Of a stretch of 64,000 nucleotides of DNA, positions 7,838-16,812 are shown piece after piece. Location of the stretch: assembly GCF_002252565.1 (NCBI RefSeq), contig NZ_NPML01000007.1:1-64000 (forward strand), read 5' to 3'. Source of the DNA: Petroclostridium xylanilyticum (lineage in GTDB: Bacteria > Bacillota > Clostridia > SK-Y3). A model generated the notes under the pieces. That model was not told the DNA's origin. It searched no databases and saw nothing but the letters and a program-made list of their open reading frames with translations. How positions within the stretch are numbered: position 1 is the first letter of the stretch; the number at the start of each line of letters is the position of its first letter. The translations under genes and the position numbers were made by a program.

Positions 7838-9583
7838 ATGAAAAAGTTAATGTTAGGTAATGAGGCAATTGCCAGGGGGGCATATGAAGCCGGCGTTACC
7901 GTCGTCTCTTCATATCCTGGTACTCCAAGTACTGAAATTACCGAAGCAATTTCCAAATACGATGAGATATATTCCGAATGGGCACCCAATGAGAAAGTTG
8001 CAATGGAGGTTGCAATTGGTGCTTCTATTGGTGGTGCCCGGGCAATGAGTGCAATGAAACACGTAGGTCTCAATGTTGCCGCAGATCCATTATTTACCTG
8101 TTCTTATACCGGTGTAAATGGAGGTCTGGTGTTTGTCGTAGCTGACGACCCTGGAATGCACAGTTCTCAAAATGAACAGGATAGCAGGCATTATGCCAAG
8201 GCATCAAAAGTGGTGATGCTGGAACCATCCGACAGCCAGGAATGTAAGGATTTTACCATAAAAGCTTACGAGCTGAGTGAAAAATACGACACTCCGGTTA
8301 TCATAAGACTTTCAACCAGGGTATCCCATTCACAAAGTTTGGTTGAAATTAGTGATAGACAAAACATCCCTTTAAAAGAATATAAAAAAGATTTTCAAAA
8401 ATTCGTTATGATGCCTGCAATGGCACGTAAAAGACATGTATTTGTAGAAGAAAGAATAAAAGCTCTGAAAGAATATGCAGAAAATTGTGAACTTAATAAA
8501 ATAGAATGGGGAGACAAAAAAATTGGGGTTATTACCAGTGGAATTGCTTACCAGTATGCCAGGGAAGCCCTTGGTAATGTTTCTTATTTAAAGCTTGGCA
8601 TGGTATATCCGCTCCCTGAAAAACTTATTGCTGATTTTGTAAGCCAGGTAGACCAGGTTTATGTCATCGAAGAGCTGGACCCGATATTTGAAGAACATTG
8701 CAAAAAATTAGGGTGTAAAGTAATCGGTAAAGAACTATTACCTATTCTCGGAGAATTAAGCACCGAAATTATAAAGGAAAAAATATTGGGAATTAAAGTA
8801 GAGAATAAAATCAAACCTAATGAAGAAATTCCGGTCAGACCGCCTGTAATGTGTCCTGGATGTCCTCATAGAGGAATGTTTTATATTCTTAAAAAGTTGA
8901 AACTTGTAGTAAGCGGAGATATAGGTTGTTATACCCTCGGTGCATTACCACCGCTGGAATCCATGGATACTTGCATTTGTATGGGTGCCAGTGTGAGCGC
9001 TGCATTAGGTATGGAAAAAGCCAGAGGAAAAGAATTTAGCAAAAAGCTTGTTGCCGTTATTGGCGATTCGACATTTATACATTCCGGTATTACAGGTTTA
9101 ATTGATATCGTATATAATAAAGGAGTTTCTACAGTCATTATATTAGATAATTCCATTACAGGTATGACAGGACACCAGCACAACCCAACGACAGGATTTA
9201 CAATCAAAGGAGAACCTACAAAGCAGGTTGATCTGGTTAAGCTTGCTAATGCAATTGGAGTAGAAAGAGTCAGAGTGGTTGATCCTTTTGATTTGGATAC
9301 CTTTGAAAAAGTAGTTAAAGAAGAGGTTGCAGCCGAAGAACCTTCGGTAATTATCTCACAACGTCCCTGTGCACTGTTGAAACATGTTAAATTCGATGGA
9401 CCGCTTTCAATCAATCAAGACAAGTGTACAAGCTGTAAAATGTGTATGCGCCTGGGCTGTCCGGCCATTTCAAATCAGGATGGAAAAATTAGGATCGACA
9501 TAACTCTCTGCAACGGTTGCGGTTTATGTGTTAAAGTTTGTAAATTTTCAGCAATAGAAAAGGCGGGTGATATCAATGGCTAA
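7838..9583 (+). CDS. iorA: Indolepyruvate:ferredoxin oxidoreductase, alpha subunit
   Basis: 581 residues. The N-terminus (GNEAIARGAYEAGV ... YPGTPSTEI) is the pyruvate-oxidoreductase-type domain. A thiamine diphosphate site follows around residues 385-450 (GDIGCYTLG, IGDSTF, DNSITGMTGHQ). Two 4Fe-4S ferredoxin motifs close the protein (CTSCKMC and CNGCGLC). With IorB it decarboxylates aryl-pyruvates from aromatic amino acid transamination to aryl-acetyl-CoA, reducing ferredoxin; the enzyme is oxygen-sensitive and cytosolic. The ribosome binding site is AGGGGGG. It overlaps iorB by 8 bases. Both flanking genes are PaaK paralogues, which supports a role in aryl-acid metabolism. Confidence 0.95.
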   Translation: MKKLMLGNEAIARGAYEAGVTVVSSYPGTPSTEITEAISKYDEIYSEWAPNEKVAMEVAIGASIGGARAMSAMKHVGLNVAADPLFTCSYTGVNGGLVFVVADDPGMHSSQNEQDSRHYAKASKVVMLEPSDSQECKDFTIKAYELSEKYDTPVIIRLSTRVSHSQSLVEISDRQNIPLKEYKKDFQKFVMMPAMARKRHVFVEERIKALKEYAENCELNKIEWGDKKIGVITSGIAYQYAREALGNVSYLKLGMVYPLPEKLIADFVSQVDQVYVIEELDPIFEEHCKKLGCKVIGKELLPILGELSTEIIKEKILGIKVENKIKPNEEIPVRPPVMCPGCPHRGMFYILKKLKLVVSGDIGCYTLGALPPLESMDTCICMGASVSAALGMEKARGKEFSKKLVAVIGDSTFIHSGITGLIDIVYNKGVSTVIILDNSITGMTGHQHNPTTGFTIKGEPTKQVDLVKLANAIGVERVRVVDPFDLDTFEKVVKEEVAAEEPSVIISQRPCALLKHVKFDGPLSINQDKCTSCKMCMRLGCPAISNQDGKIRIDITLCNGCGLCVKVCKFSAIEKAGDING

Positions 9584-10154
9584 TACATCCGTTATGATTG
9601 TAGGGGTAGGTGGCCAGGGTACTTTGTTGGCCAGCAGGATTCTCGGAAATGTAGCTATAGATCAAGGGTGTGATGTAAAGGTTTCCGAAGTGCATGGCAT
9701 GGCCCAAAGAGGTGGAAGCGTTGTAACATATGTTAAATATGGTGATAAGGTATATTCTCCTGTTATTTCAGAAGGAGAAGCAGATATCATACTGGCATTC
9801 GAGAAACTTGAGGCATACAGGTGGCTGCCTTATCTGAAAAAAGAAGGAAAATTAATCATTAATACTCAGAAAATTGATCCTATGCCGGTAATAGTGGGTA
9901 ATGCAAAATATCCTGAACAAATCATAGAAAAAATAAATCGTTTGGGCGTTAATGTTATACCGGCAGATGCATTAAAACTTGCTTTAAAAGCCGGAAATGT
10001 TAAAGCAGTAAATGTTGTTCTACTGGGATTGTTGGCCAAATATACTGATATTAGCAAAGAATCATGGATTAAAGCAATTAAGGGAACGGTTCCCGGTAAG
10101 TTCCTTGATATAAATATGGCGGCTTTTGATTTAGGTTATAATTTAGAAGAGTAG
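9576..10154 (+). CDS. iorB: Indolepyruvate:ferredoxin oxidoreductase, beta subunit
   Basis: 192 residues from ATG 9576, inside the end of iorA. The N-terminal [14 protein letters not shown] and [13 protein letters not shown] motifs are those of the gamma-type domain of 2-oxoacid:ferredoxin oxidoreductases, which forms part of the CoA and catalytic interface. An in-frame ATG 9 bases earlier is possible but lies further into iorA. The stop is 13 bases from the next start, so iorA, iorB and the second paaK form one transcription unit. Confidence 0.94.
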   Translation: MANTSVMIVGVGGQGTLLASRILGNVAIDQGCDVKVSEVHGMAQRGGSVVTYVKYGDKVYSPVISEGEADIILAFEKLEAYRWLPYLKKEGKLIINTQKIDPMPVIVGNAKYPEQIIEKINRLGVNVIPADALKLALKAGNVKAVNVVLLGLLAKYTDISKESWIKAIKGTVPGKFLDINMAAFDLGYNLEE

Positions 10155-10167
10155 AGGAGGAGCTTCA

Positions 10168-11472
10168 ATGAATTGTTGGAACCCGACATGTGAATGCATG
10201 TCACGGGATGAGATGAGAAAATTACAATCTGAGAGGTTAATCAACACCGTTAGAAGAATATATCACAATGTGCCTTTTTACCGGAATAAGATGCAGCAAG
10301 CAGGTTTGGTCCCTGAAGACATAAGATCTGTTGAAGATCTACGTAAATTGCCTTTTACTTATAAACAGGACCTAAGGGATACTTATCCCTATGGCTTGTT
10401 TGCAACTCCATTAAGTGAGATTGTAAGAATCCACGCTTCTTCAGGTACTACAGGAAAACAAACGGTAGTAGGCTACACCAGGAATGATATTGCCACATGG
10501 TCGGAAGTAATGGCAAGGACTCTTACCGCTGCTGGAGCTAATAAAGAATCCTTTATTCAGGTTGCCTATGGTTATGGACTATTTACGGGGGGGCTGGGCG
10601 TCCACTATGGCGCCGAAAGGATTGGAGCCTCTGTTATTCCCATATCCGGTGGAAATACAAAACGGCAGGTTCAAATAATGAAGGACTTCGGTACAACTAT
10701 TCTGGCCTGTACACCTTCTTATGCCCTTTTTTTGGCTGAAACCCTGGAAGAAATGGGGATCAGCAAAGAAGAACTTAAACTTAAAGCCGGAGTTTTTGGT
10801 GCTGAACCGTGGACCAATAACATGAGAAAAGAAATTGAAAGCAAATTGGGAATCATAGCAATTGATATTTACGGCCTCAGTGAAGTCATAGGCCCGGGCG
10901 TTGCCTATGAATGTGCATGTCAGAATGGACTGCATATATCAGAAGACCATTTTATCCCTGAAATTATAAACCCTGAAACGGGAGAAGTGCTGCCGGAAGG
11001 CGAAAAAGGTGAGCTGGTATTTACAACGGTTACAAAAGAAGGGTTGCCGCTTATCAGATATAGAACAAGGGATATTTCCTCTCTTACCTATGAGAAATGT
11101 GATTGCGGCAGGACATTGGTAAAAATGGCCAGAGTATCCGGACGTACCGATGATATGTTAATTATTAGGGGTGTAAACGTATTTCCATCTCAGATTGAAA
11201 GCGTTCTTTTAGAAATAGGTGAAACTGCGCCACATTATTTATTAATTGTGGACCGTGTAGGAACATTAGATACTTTGGAAGTATTAGTGGAAATGTCGGA
11301 TAAGTTATTCTCAGACGAAGTAAAACGCTTGGAAGAACTTGAAAAGAAAATAAAAAATGCCATTGAAAGCACATTAGGTGTTACAACCAAGGTTCGTCTG
11401 GTAGAGCCTAAAACCATTGAACGAAGTGAAGGAAAGGCTAAGAGGGTTATTGATAAGAGAAATTTGAAATAG
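10168..11472 (+). CDS. paaK: Phenylacetate-CoA ligase (AMP-forming), second copy
   Basis: 434 residues, strongly similar along its length to the copy at 6382. It has [24 protein letters not shown] and the C-terminal [20 protein letters not shown] hinge. GAGGAGG lies a few bases before ATG 10168, and translation directly follows iorB. Two PaaK paralogues around one Ior enzyme suggest two substrates (for example phenyl- and indole-acetate) or separate directions of the reaction; the sequence does not decide. CXC residues near the N-terminus (CECM) occur in both copies. Confidence 0.9.
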   Translation: MNCWNPTCECMSRDEMRKLQSERLINTVRRIYHNVPFYRNKMQQAGLVPEDIRSVEDLRKLPFTYKQDLRDTYPYGLFATPLSEIVRIHASSGTTGKQTVVGYTRNDIATWSEVMARTLTAAGANKESFIQVAYGYGLFTGGLGVHYGAERIGASVIPISGGNTKRQVQIMKDFGTTILACTPSYALFLAETLEEMGISKEELKLKAGVFGAEPWTNNMRKEIESKLGIIAIDIYGLSEVIGPGVAYECACQNGLHISEDHFIPEIINPETGEVLPEGEKGELVFTTVTKEGLPLIRYRTRDISSLTYEKCDCGRTLVKMARVSGRTDDMLIIRGVNVFPSQIESVLLEIGETAPHYLLIVDRVGTLDTLEVLVEMSDKLFSDEVKRLEELEKKIKNAIESTLGVTTKVRLVEPKTIERSEGKAKRVIDKRNLK

Positions 11473-11517
11473 CGAGGAAATGGTAATTAGATGGTTGCAA
11501 GTAAGCCTAAACTATAT

Positions 11518-11590
11518 AGTTCACCTATTTACAGGCTCTTAGCCTTGGAACTCCTTAATTCTTGGAGTATAGGTGAACTGGCACAATGCG
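11518..11590 (+). promoter_or_regulatory. Leader-like element, copy B (before ACT-domain gene), three-way junction
   Basis: The blocks CTCTTAGCCTTGGA and TGAACTGGCACAATG match copy A (6196-6240) at nearly every base. Here they fold well. AGTTCACCTAT (11518-11528) pairs with ATAGGTGAACT (11569-11579) over 11 perfect base pairs. Inside it, GGCT/AGCC (11534-11544) and ACTCC/GGAGT (11550-11568) form two small hairpins, giving a three-way junction with GGCACAATG single-stranded after it. It ends about 37 bases before the start codon. I do not recognise it as a known riboswitch or T-box. Confidence 0.4.
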
Positions 11591-11626
11591 TTATATTATA
11601 ATCTCTTTAAAGGAGGGCATATTTTT

Positions 11627-12058
11627 ATGTTAGTAAAACAAATTTCCGTATTCCTGGAAAACAAGTCGGGAAGATTGGCTGAAGTTACCAGCATTTTAGG
11701 AAACAACAACATTGATATCAGTGCCTTATCTATTGCAGATACTACAGACTTTGGCATCCTCAGGTTGATTGTCAATAAACCCGAAGAAGCGGAAAAAGTT
11801 TTAAAAGAAAATGGTTTTACCGTAAGCTGTACCAACGTTATTGCAATTGCAGTTGTAGATGAACCGGGTGGATTGGCAGCTGCATTAAAAGTATTAGATA
11901 AAGCTGCTATCGGAATAGAATATATGTATGCATTTGTAGGCAAAACCACTAATGAAGCTTTAGTGATTTTGCGTGTCGAGGAGCCTGAAAAAGCAGTTGT
12001 TGAATTGGATAAAAACAATATCAGAGTACTACCGTCTGAAAGAGTATATGAGTTATAA
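11627..12058 (+). CDS. Tandem ACT-domain protein
   Basis: 143 residues from ATG 11627, chosen for AAAGGAGGG at 11609-11616. The protein is two ACT domains in a row (residues ~4-68, starting VKQISVFLENKSGRLAEV, and ~70-140, starting NVIAIAVVDEPGGLAAAL) with no catalytic domain. ACT domains bind amino acids. Short stand-alone proteins of this type are often found beside Ior/PaaK genes in Clostridia and archaea and are thought to sense amino acids. Its place last in the aryl-acid cluster, behind its own leader element, fits an aromatic amino acid sensor, but that is inference. Confidence 0.85.
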   Translation: MLVKQISVFLENKSGRLAEVTSILGNNNIDISALSIADTTDFGILRLIVNKPEEAEKVLKENGFTVSCTNVIAIAVVDEPGGLAAALKVLDKAAIGIEYMYAFVGKTTNEALVILRVEEPEKAVVELDKNNIRVLPSERVYEL

Positions 12059-12079
12059 ATTGAGCATATAAAGAAAAAA

Positions 12080-12117
12080 ATGATACATGGAGATGTGTCT
12101 CCATGTATCATTTTTTT
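12080..12117 (+). terminator. Rho-independent terminator of the aryl-acid cluster
   Basis: ATGATACATGGAGA (12080-12093) pairs with TCTCCATGTATCAT (12098-12111), 14 perfect pairs with a 4-base loop, followed by seven T. Confidence 0.92.
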
Positions 12118-12610
12118 GTATTAATGATCTTTGATAGGCATGCGAATTTGAAATACAAGTATAGAAAAGACATTTCTGGTGTAAAAGATTTTATGTAGAT
12201 ACGGTAGTTTGCATTTCGACAATTTACGACTTGTTATGTCGAGTTTTGCGATAAATTTTTGTTATTTTTTGAAGGACTTTATAGCATTTCCAGAGAATAG
12301 GTTATCTATAACATAGATTATAATTTATTCACTGCAATGATTATAATTTTTGCTTTTTTACATTAAATGTATAGGTTGCTCCAATGCATATAGTACTAAA
12401 CTATTATAAAATTTCAATACGCCATGCGTTATCGGTTAATGATTAGATTATATAATATCATAATCATAAAATCAAATTGTATTATTTTGATTATATGGTA
12501 AAAAAAATCAATTTTATAGATTGACAAATTTTTCTTACGATAGTATTATATAAATATAATATGTTTATGATATAGTACTAACTATAATAAATGAAAAAGG
12601 AGGTGGAGGA
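12118..12610. other. AT-rich intergenic region upstream of the cas operon
   Basis: 493 bases without a supported gene. It holds an inverted pair of Spo0A-box-like heptamers, TTCGACA (12215-12221) and TGTCGAG (12237-12243); the Bacillus consensus is TGTCGAA. It also holds the cas promoter near its end. The remainder is AT-rich without long repeats. Confidence 0.5.
12521..12549 (+). promoter_or_regulatory. Promoter of the cas operon
   Basis: TTGACA (12521-12526), a 17-base spacer and TATTAT (12544-12549) form a near-consensus housekeeping promoter about 60 bases before cas6. Confidence 0.6.
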
Positions 12611-13297
12611 ATGACTTATCATGAAATTATTATTACTGTTCTACTCAATGAAAACATACCAATGGAGAAAAGCTATGAAATAATATCCAGATTTATATCG
12701 AGAGCTATGCTGGGAGATCATCTGCTTAAGGAGTTGCATGAACAAAAAGGATATAAGCACTATGTTTTATGCAGCCTATATCCGTTAGAATCAGATAAGA
12801 TTTATCGAAAAGGGAGAATGTACGCATTCAACCTTAGAGGGCTTGATGTCAATTTTATCCTAAAGATGAAGCGTCTAATTATGACGGTTCAAGAGGGTCC
12901 AATGAAGGCTATTACTGCAGAAATTCGACAGCAGCATTATCGTCCTATTAGGGAGATTTATACGCTAACACCGGCGGTTGCTACCATAAACGGTAAAAGC
13001 TGGACAAGAGAAGACGGCATAGGGTTATTGATGGAGAGAATTCACATAAATGCTATCAAGAAGCATAGAAGTTTCTATGGTGATTTGCAGGAACCTGCAG
13101 AAAATTTTATTGAAGTGATTGAACAGACAAACGATAAACCCATCAGAATCCGCTACAAAAATACATCCTTGCTTGGATGCAAATTAAATCTGATAGTGAA
13201 ACAAGATGAACTCTCCCAGCGTCTTGCGTTTACCGTAATGGGTAGTGGATTGTTGGAAAAAAATACCATATGCTGTGGCTATTGCCGTGCCAAATAA
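12611..13297 (+). CDS. cas6: CRISPR RNA endonuclease Cas6
   Basis: 228 residues; first gene of the cas operon. The C-terminus GSGLLEKNTICCGYCRAK carries the glycine-rich loop and closing motif typical of Cas6. N-terminal histidines at 37, 43 and 50 are candidates for the catalytic base. Cas6 cuts the long array transcript inside each repeat, leaving an 8-base 5' handle (ATTGAAAT for this repeat). A strong AAAGGAGGTGG site lies just before ATG 12611. The next gene begins 13 bases after the stop. Confidence 0.9.
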   Translation: MTYHEIIITVLLNENIPMEKSYEIISRFISRAMLGDHLLKELHEQKGYKHYVLCSLYPLESDKIYRKGRMYAFNLRGLDVNFILKMKRLIMTVQEGPMKAITAEIRQQHYRPIREIYTLTPAVATINGKSWTREDGIGLLMERIHINAIKKHRSFYGDLQEPAENFIEVIEQTNDKPIRIRYKNTSLLGCKLNLIVKQDELSQRLAFTVMGSGLLEKNTICCGYCRAK

Positions 13298-13310
13298 GGA
13301 GGTGAAACGA

Positions 13311-15047
13311 TTGATTTATGATTTGTTGGAATACTTTAAAGATAATCCGCGCAGCAACCAGCTAGTGATTGACCAATACACACTTAAGAGTGGTCTGTAT
13401 ATCCGTCTGAACAAAGACGATACCGAAAGTATGCTGGTAGTGAAAAAACGGGAAATACCCCAGGGAGAGCTGTACGACTGGTTTAAAAAGGCTGATTATT
13501 TTAGTTGTATTACCGATACCAACAAAGCATTTGATGCTCCTAAAAAAGTCATGCACAATAATAATTATTTTACCCTGTTTTTTAAAACAAAATCCTTACT
13601 GGAACAAGGAAAGCTGAAAGATGATTTTATAGATCATGTTCCTGTTTTTTACGATAAACTGATACGAAAGCTGGATAGTAAAGATGTGTTGGATTTTTCT
13701 CAAAAGGCTGGATTAGTTCCGGTGAATGAGGAGGCAATTATCCATAACAGGGATATCATTCTTGAAAAGCTGCCGGAAATCGCGAGAAAAGCAGTGGAAC
13801 TTGAATTAAAAGATGATGACTATGTGAAGCTGTTTTTTGAAGAGGATATGGAAGCTTACCAGCGGGAATACATACGTTACTACTATCCTTATATCTTTAA
13901 TAAAAATGATTTTAATATTGCGCATGGCGGCACCATATATGGGTTATCGGCAGCAAACATGGGGCTCAATACAAAGAAACCTTTTTTGGAACACAAAACA
14001 ACCAATTTTAAGGTTCCGTTTCGTATCAGCCTTGAAGATGCAATGGAAGCAAAAAAGCTGTTTGAATGGTTATCAAACCAAAAGAATGAAGACGGTAAAC
14101 CTATTAATGAAGGGTATATTCCTTTGACGGACAAAGCACTTATTACGCTGGAAGATAAAATTACCAACAAACGGAATATGCATTATGTACATGTGGAAAA
14201 AGGAACAGATACCGTTATTGATGATTACGATTTTTTACCCGGAATCACTGATGAGATTAAAAAATTCGAACCCATTAACTATCTTATGCTGGAGTATTAT
14301 GATGCTCCTGCTACTTCATCCAGACAAAAAATGGAGCAGATGGTGGACAAGTATCTTTATGGTTTCAAACTAAAAAGGTATTATAAAACCAATCCCAAGG
14401 ATATAAAAGGGCTTTCTCATAAACTGATGAACCTGTTGCTGCTTTCGCGCAAGGCGATGGAGGATTTTTTCATCAAAGGGGATGACCGGGCAATAAGTCA
14501 TTGTGTAGACCGGATTACGTTAGGACTGGTAAAAGAGAAAATCAATGAAAAGGAAACGGTATTTTTTCATAATACCGGTTGTGCGATCAATATCCGGTTG
14601 GCATTGCTGAAATATTTTGACATAGGAGGTAAAAAGGATATGGGTGATAGAGTACGGCAAATGTTTGAGCGGCTTGCAGGCAAAGTTGACAGTGATGATG
14701 TTGCAGCCTGTGAGAATGACAGTGAATTTTATTTTGCAGCGGGACAGCTTGTACGGTATATTTTGCTACAAAGCGAAGCAAAGGAGCTGAATCATGATAT
14801 GGTAGATGCTTTTCTCAATGCTGCAAAGGTAAAAAGGTTTAAATATGAATTAAAAGGCATTTATCAAAAATATAATCATGCACTTAAATTGCGGAGTAGG
14901 CGGTTCAATCATCTTCTCAGTATGGTGATGGGATATGACATTGAAGACCATGCACAAATCGACTATGATATGTTTTTAGCAGGTCTGGCTGCAAAAAATG
15001 TAATGTATATGGTGAAGGAGGAGAATGATCATGAAAATGAAAAATAG
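13311..15047 (+). CDS. cas8b: Type I-B large subunit Cas8b
   Basis: 578 residues. I place the start at TTG 13311 because AAGGAGG lies at 13297-13303; earlier in-frame codons fall inside cas6. Position (after cas6, before cas7), size and composition match the Cas8b/TM1802-like large subunit of the type I-B interference complex, which reads the PAM and stabilises the target R-loop. I see no clear catalytic motif, as expected for Cas8. The family assignment rests mainly on gene order, because Cas8 proteins diverge fast. It overlaps cas7 by 17 bases. Confidence 0.82.
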   Translation: MIYDLLEYFKDNPRSNQLVIDQYTLKSGLYIRLNKDDTESMLVVKKREIPQGELYDWFKKADYFSCITDTNKAFDAPKKVMHNNNYFTLFFKTKSLLEQGKLKDDFIDHVPVFYDKLIRKLDSKDVLDFSQKAGLVPVNEEAIIHNRDIILEKLPEIARKAVELELKDDDYVKLFFEEDMEAYQREYIRYYYPYIFNKNDFNIAHGGTIYGLSAANMGLNTKKPFLEHKTTNFKVPFRISLEDAMEAKKLFEWLSNQKNEDGKPINEGYIPLTDKALITLEDKITNKRNMHYVHVEKGTDTVIDDYDFLPGITDEIKKFEPINYLMLEYYDAPATSSRQKMEQMVDKYLYGFKLKRYYKTNPKDIKGLSHKLMNLLLLSRKAMEDFFIKGDDRAISHCVDRITLGLVKEKINEKETVFFHNTGCAINIRLALLKYFDIGGKKDMGDRVRQMFERLAGKVDSDDVAACENDSEFYFAAGQLVRYILLQSEAKELNHDMVDAFLNAAKVKRFKYELKGIYQKYNHALKLRSRRFNHLLSMVMGYDIEDHAQIDYDMFLAGLAAKNVMYMVKEENDHENEK

Positions 15048-15948
15048 AGTGTACGGCGTAGTAGGAATTAAGAGCGTGATGTCCAATTGGAATGCTGATT
15101 TTACGGGAAGGCCTAAGACGATATCCAACGGCGATATCTTCGGCAGTGACAAGGCGTTCAAATATCCCATTAAACGCATGTGGCAGGCACAGGGTGAAAA
15201 AGTAGTATATATCAAAAGCTATAAAATAGAAAAGAATAAGCTTCAGCCCAACGATTTAAATGAACAATATACTAAAGTATTTGGCACTAAGCTGGATAAA
15301 AACACACCATCTCTTGAAGTGTTAAAAAATTTATTTTCTGCAGTGGATGTGATGAATTTTGGCGCGACGTTTGCTGAGCAAGGACAGAATATCAGCATTA
15401 CCGGTGCAGTACAGGTGGGACAGGGAATGAACAAGTATGAGGAAACCAATGTTGAAACCCAGGATATTTTGTCTCCTTTTAGGAATCCGTCCAAGGAAGA
15501 TGCGGACGCTTCCAGTTTGGGTACAAAAATCATTGCGGATGAAGCACATTATTTTTATCCATTTTCAGTGAACCCTCACAATTATGATGATTTCTTGAAT
15601 TTGGGAATAGAAGGTTTTGAAGGATATACGGTAGAAGCCTATGAAAAATTCAAAAAGGGCTGCCTGATTGCGGCAACGGCTTATAACACCAACAGCAAAT
15701 GTGGCTGCGAAAATGAGTTTGCTATTTTTATTAAGGTTAAAGAGAACAGTTTGCTGTATTTGGCTAATCTTGATACCTATATTGAATTTAGTAAAAAAGA
15801 TGGTAAGAATTATATCGACCTTACAAAGCTGGCGCAGCTCTTGTCAAGCAAAATGGCAGAGATTGAAGATATAGAAATATATTATAATTCCATAGATACC
15901 GAAGTAGGACTTGCAGGACTTACGTGTAAGACCTATCCATTGTATTGA
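15031..15948 (+). CDS. cas7: Type I-B backbone subunit Cas7
   Basis: 305 residues from ATG 15031, nine bases after AAGGAGG; an ATG at 15025 is too close to that site. The protein begins RVYGVVGIKSVMSNWNADF and contains NFGATFAEQGQNISITGAVQ, the RRM-type Cas7 core. Six or more copies would coat the crRNA spacer in the Cascade complex. It shares one base with the next start (TGATG), indicating translational coupling that keeps subunit ratios. Confidence 0.88.
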   Translation: MKMKNRVYGVVGIKSVMSNWNADFTGRPKTISNGDIFGSDKAFKYPIKRMWQAQGEKVVYIKSYKIEKNKLQPNDLNEQYTKVFGTKLDKNTPSLEVLKNLFSAVDVMNFGATFAEQGQNISITGAVQVGQGMNKYEETNVETQDILSPFRNPSKEDADASSLGTKIIADEAHYFYPFSVNPHNYDDFLNLGIEGFEGYTVEAYEKFKKGCLIAATAYNTNSKCGCENEFAIFIKVKENSLLYLANLDTYIEFSKKDGKNYIDLTKLAQLLSSKMAEIEDIEIYYNSIDTEVGLAGLTCKTYPLY

Positions 15949-16697
15949 TGGTGGTGGTAATGCAAATGGAAGCTCTAAAATTTACGCTTGCAGGAAAGAG
16001 TGCTTTTTTTAAAAAGCCCGATGTCAACACTAAAATTTATTTTACCTATAATAATATCCACAAGGTGGCATTGCTGGGCTTGTTAGGTGCAGTAACAGGA
16101 TTGAGCGGGTATTATAAAGATGAAGCAACCGACAAAAAAGGAAAGCCGGAATTTTATTCAAGCTTATGCAATTTGAAAGTATCAGTGGTTCCCAATGCCT
16201 ATAGAGGATATTTTACTAAAAAGATTCAGTATTTTAACAACAGTACAGGCTATGCTTCCGATGAAGAAGGAGGAAATCTGCAGGTCTTTGAACAGTGGTT
16301 GGAAAATCCTTGCTGGACCATTTATATATATAACGGAGGGATTTCTCAAGACTTGTGGAACAAGCTTTGTGATTATATTCAGAATAATAAGTGCGTATAT
16401 ATTCCTTATCTTGGAAAGAATGATCATCCTGCTGTAATCACCGATGCTGAAATGATAAAACTAGAACCGGTACAAGAAAATCATGTGGATTCACTGTTTC
16501 CCGGAAGTTTGGATCTCCTGGATGATACACAAGCATATCATGGAAGACCCTATATTTTTACCGAGTATGCGCCTTATGCATTGGAAGACAAATATAATTT
16601 CTATCTGTTAAAGCGTTTTATATATACAAATTGTCTGATTAAACAAACCATTCCGGATACTTTTCGCTACAATGAACTTGTATTGGCTTTTTACTAA
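15948..16697 (+). CDS. cas5: Type I-B Cas5
   Basis: 249 residues if started at ATG 15948, which overlaps the cas7 stop. ATG 15960 and 15966 are equally plausible, and homologues usually start near the MEALKFTLAG segment. The sequence MEALKFTLAGKSAFFKKPDVN-like opening (here residues ~7-27) and the G-rich turn LLGLLGAVTGLSGYY are characteristic of Cas5, which caps the 5' handle of crRNA. The upstream ribosome binding site is weak (GGTGGTGG). Confidence 0.88.
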   Translation: MVVVMQMEALKFTLAGKSAFFKKPDVNTKIYFTYNNIHKVALLGLLGAVTGLSGYYKDEATDKKGKPEFYSSLCNLKVSVVPNAYRGYFTKKIQYFNNSTGYASDEEGGNLQVFEQWLENPCWTIYIYNGGISQDLWNKLCDYIQNNKCVYIPYLGKNDHPAVITDAEMIKLEPVQENHVDSLFPGSLDLLDDTQAYHGRPYIFTEYAPYALEDKYNFYLLKRFIYTNCLIKQTIPDTFRYNELVLAFY

Positions 16698-16755
16698 GCT
16701 AATAATATGCAAGTATGACTGCCAAGAGAAGATTAATGTTTAAACATAATTAAGG

Positions 16756-16791
16756 AAGGGGTATTTCAAAAGAGTGTTTTGAAATACCCTT
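16756..16791 (+). terminator. Hairpin between cas5 and cas3
   Basis: AAGGGGTATTTCAAAA (16756-16771) pairs with TTTTGAAATACCCTT (16777-16791), with one bulged G and a 5-base loop. No T-run follows; the cas3 ribosome binding site comes within 10 bases. It may act as a partial terminator or RNA-processing site inside the operon. Confidence 0.55.
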
Positions 16792-16812
16792 CAGCTTAAA
16801 GGAGCGATGAAA

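Noticed and set aside
11501-11626. T-box riboswitch before the ACT-domain gene
   Set aside because: The conserved T-box sequence (AGGGTGGNACCGCG) and Stem I motifs are missing.
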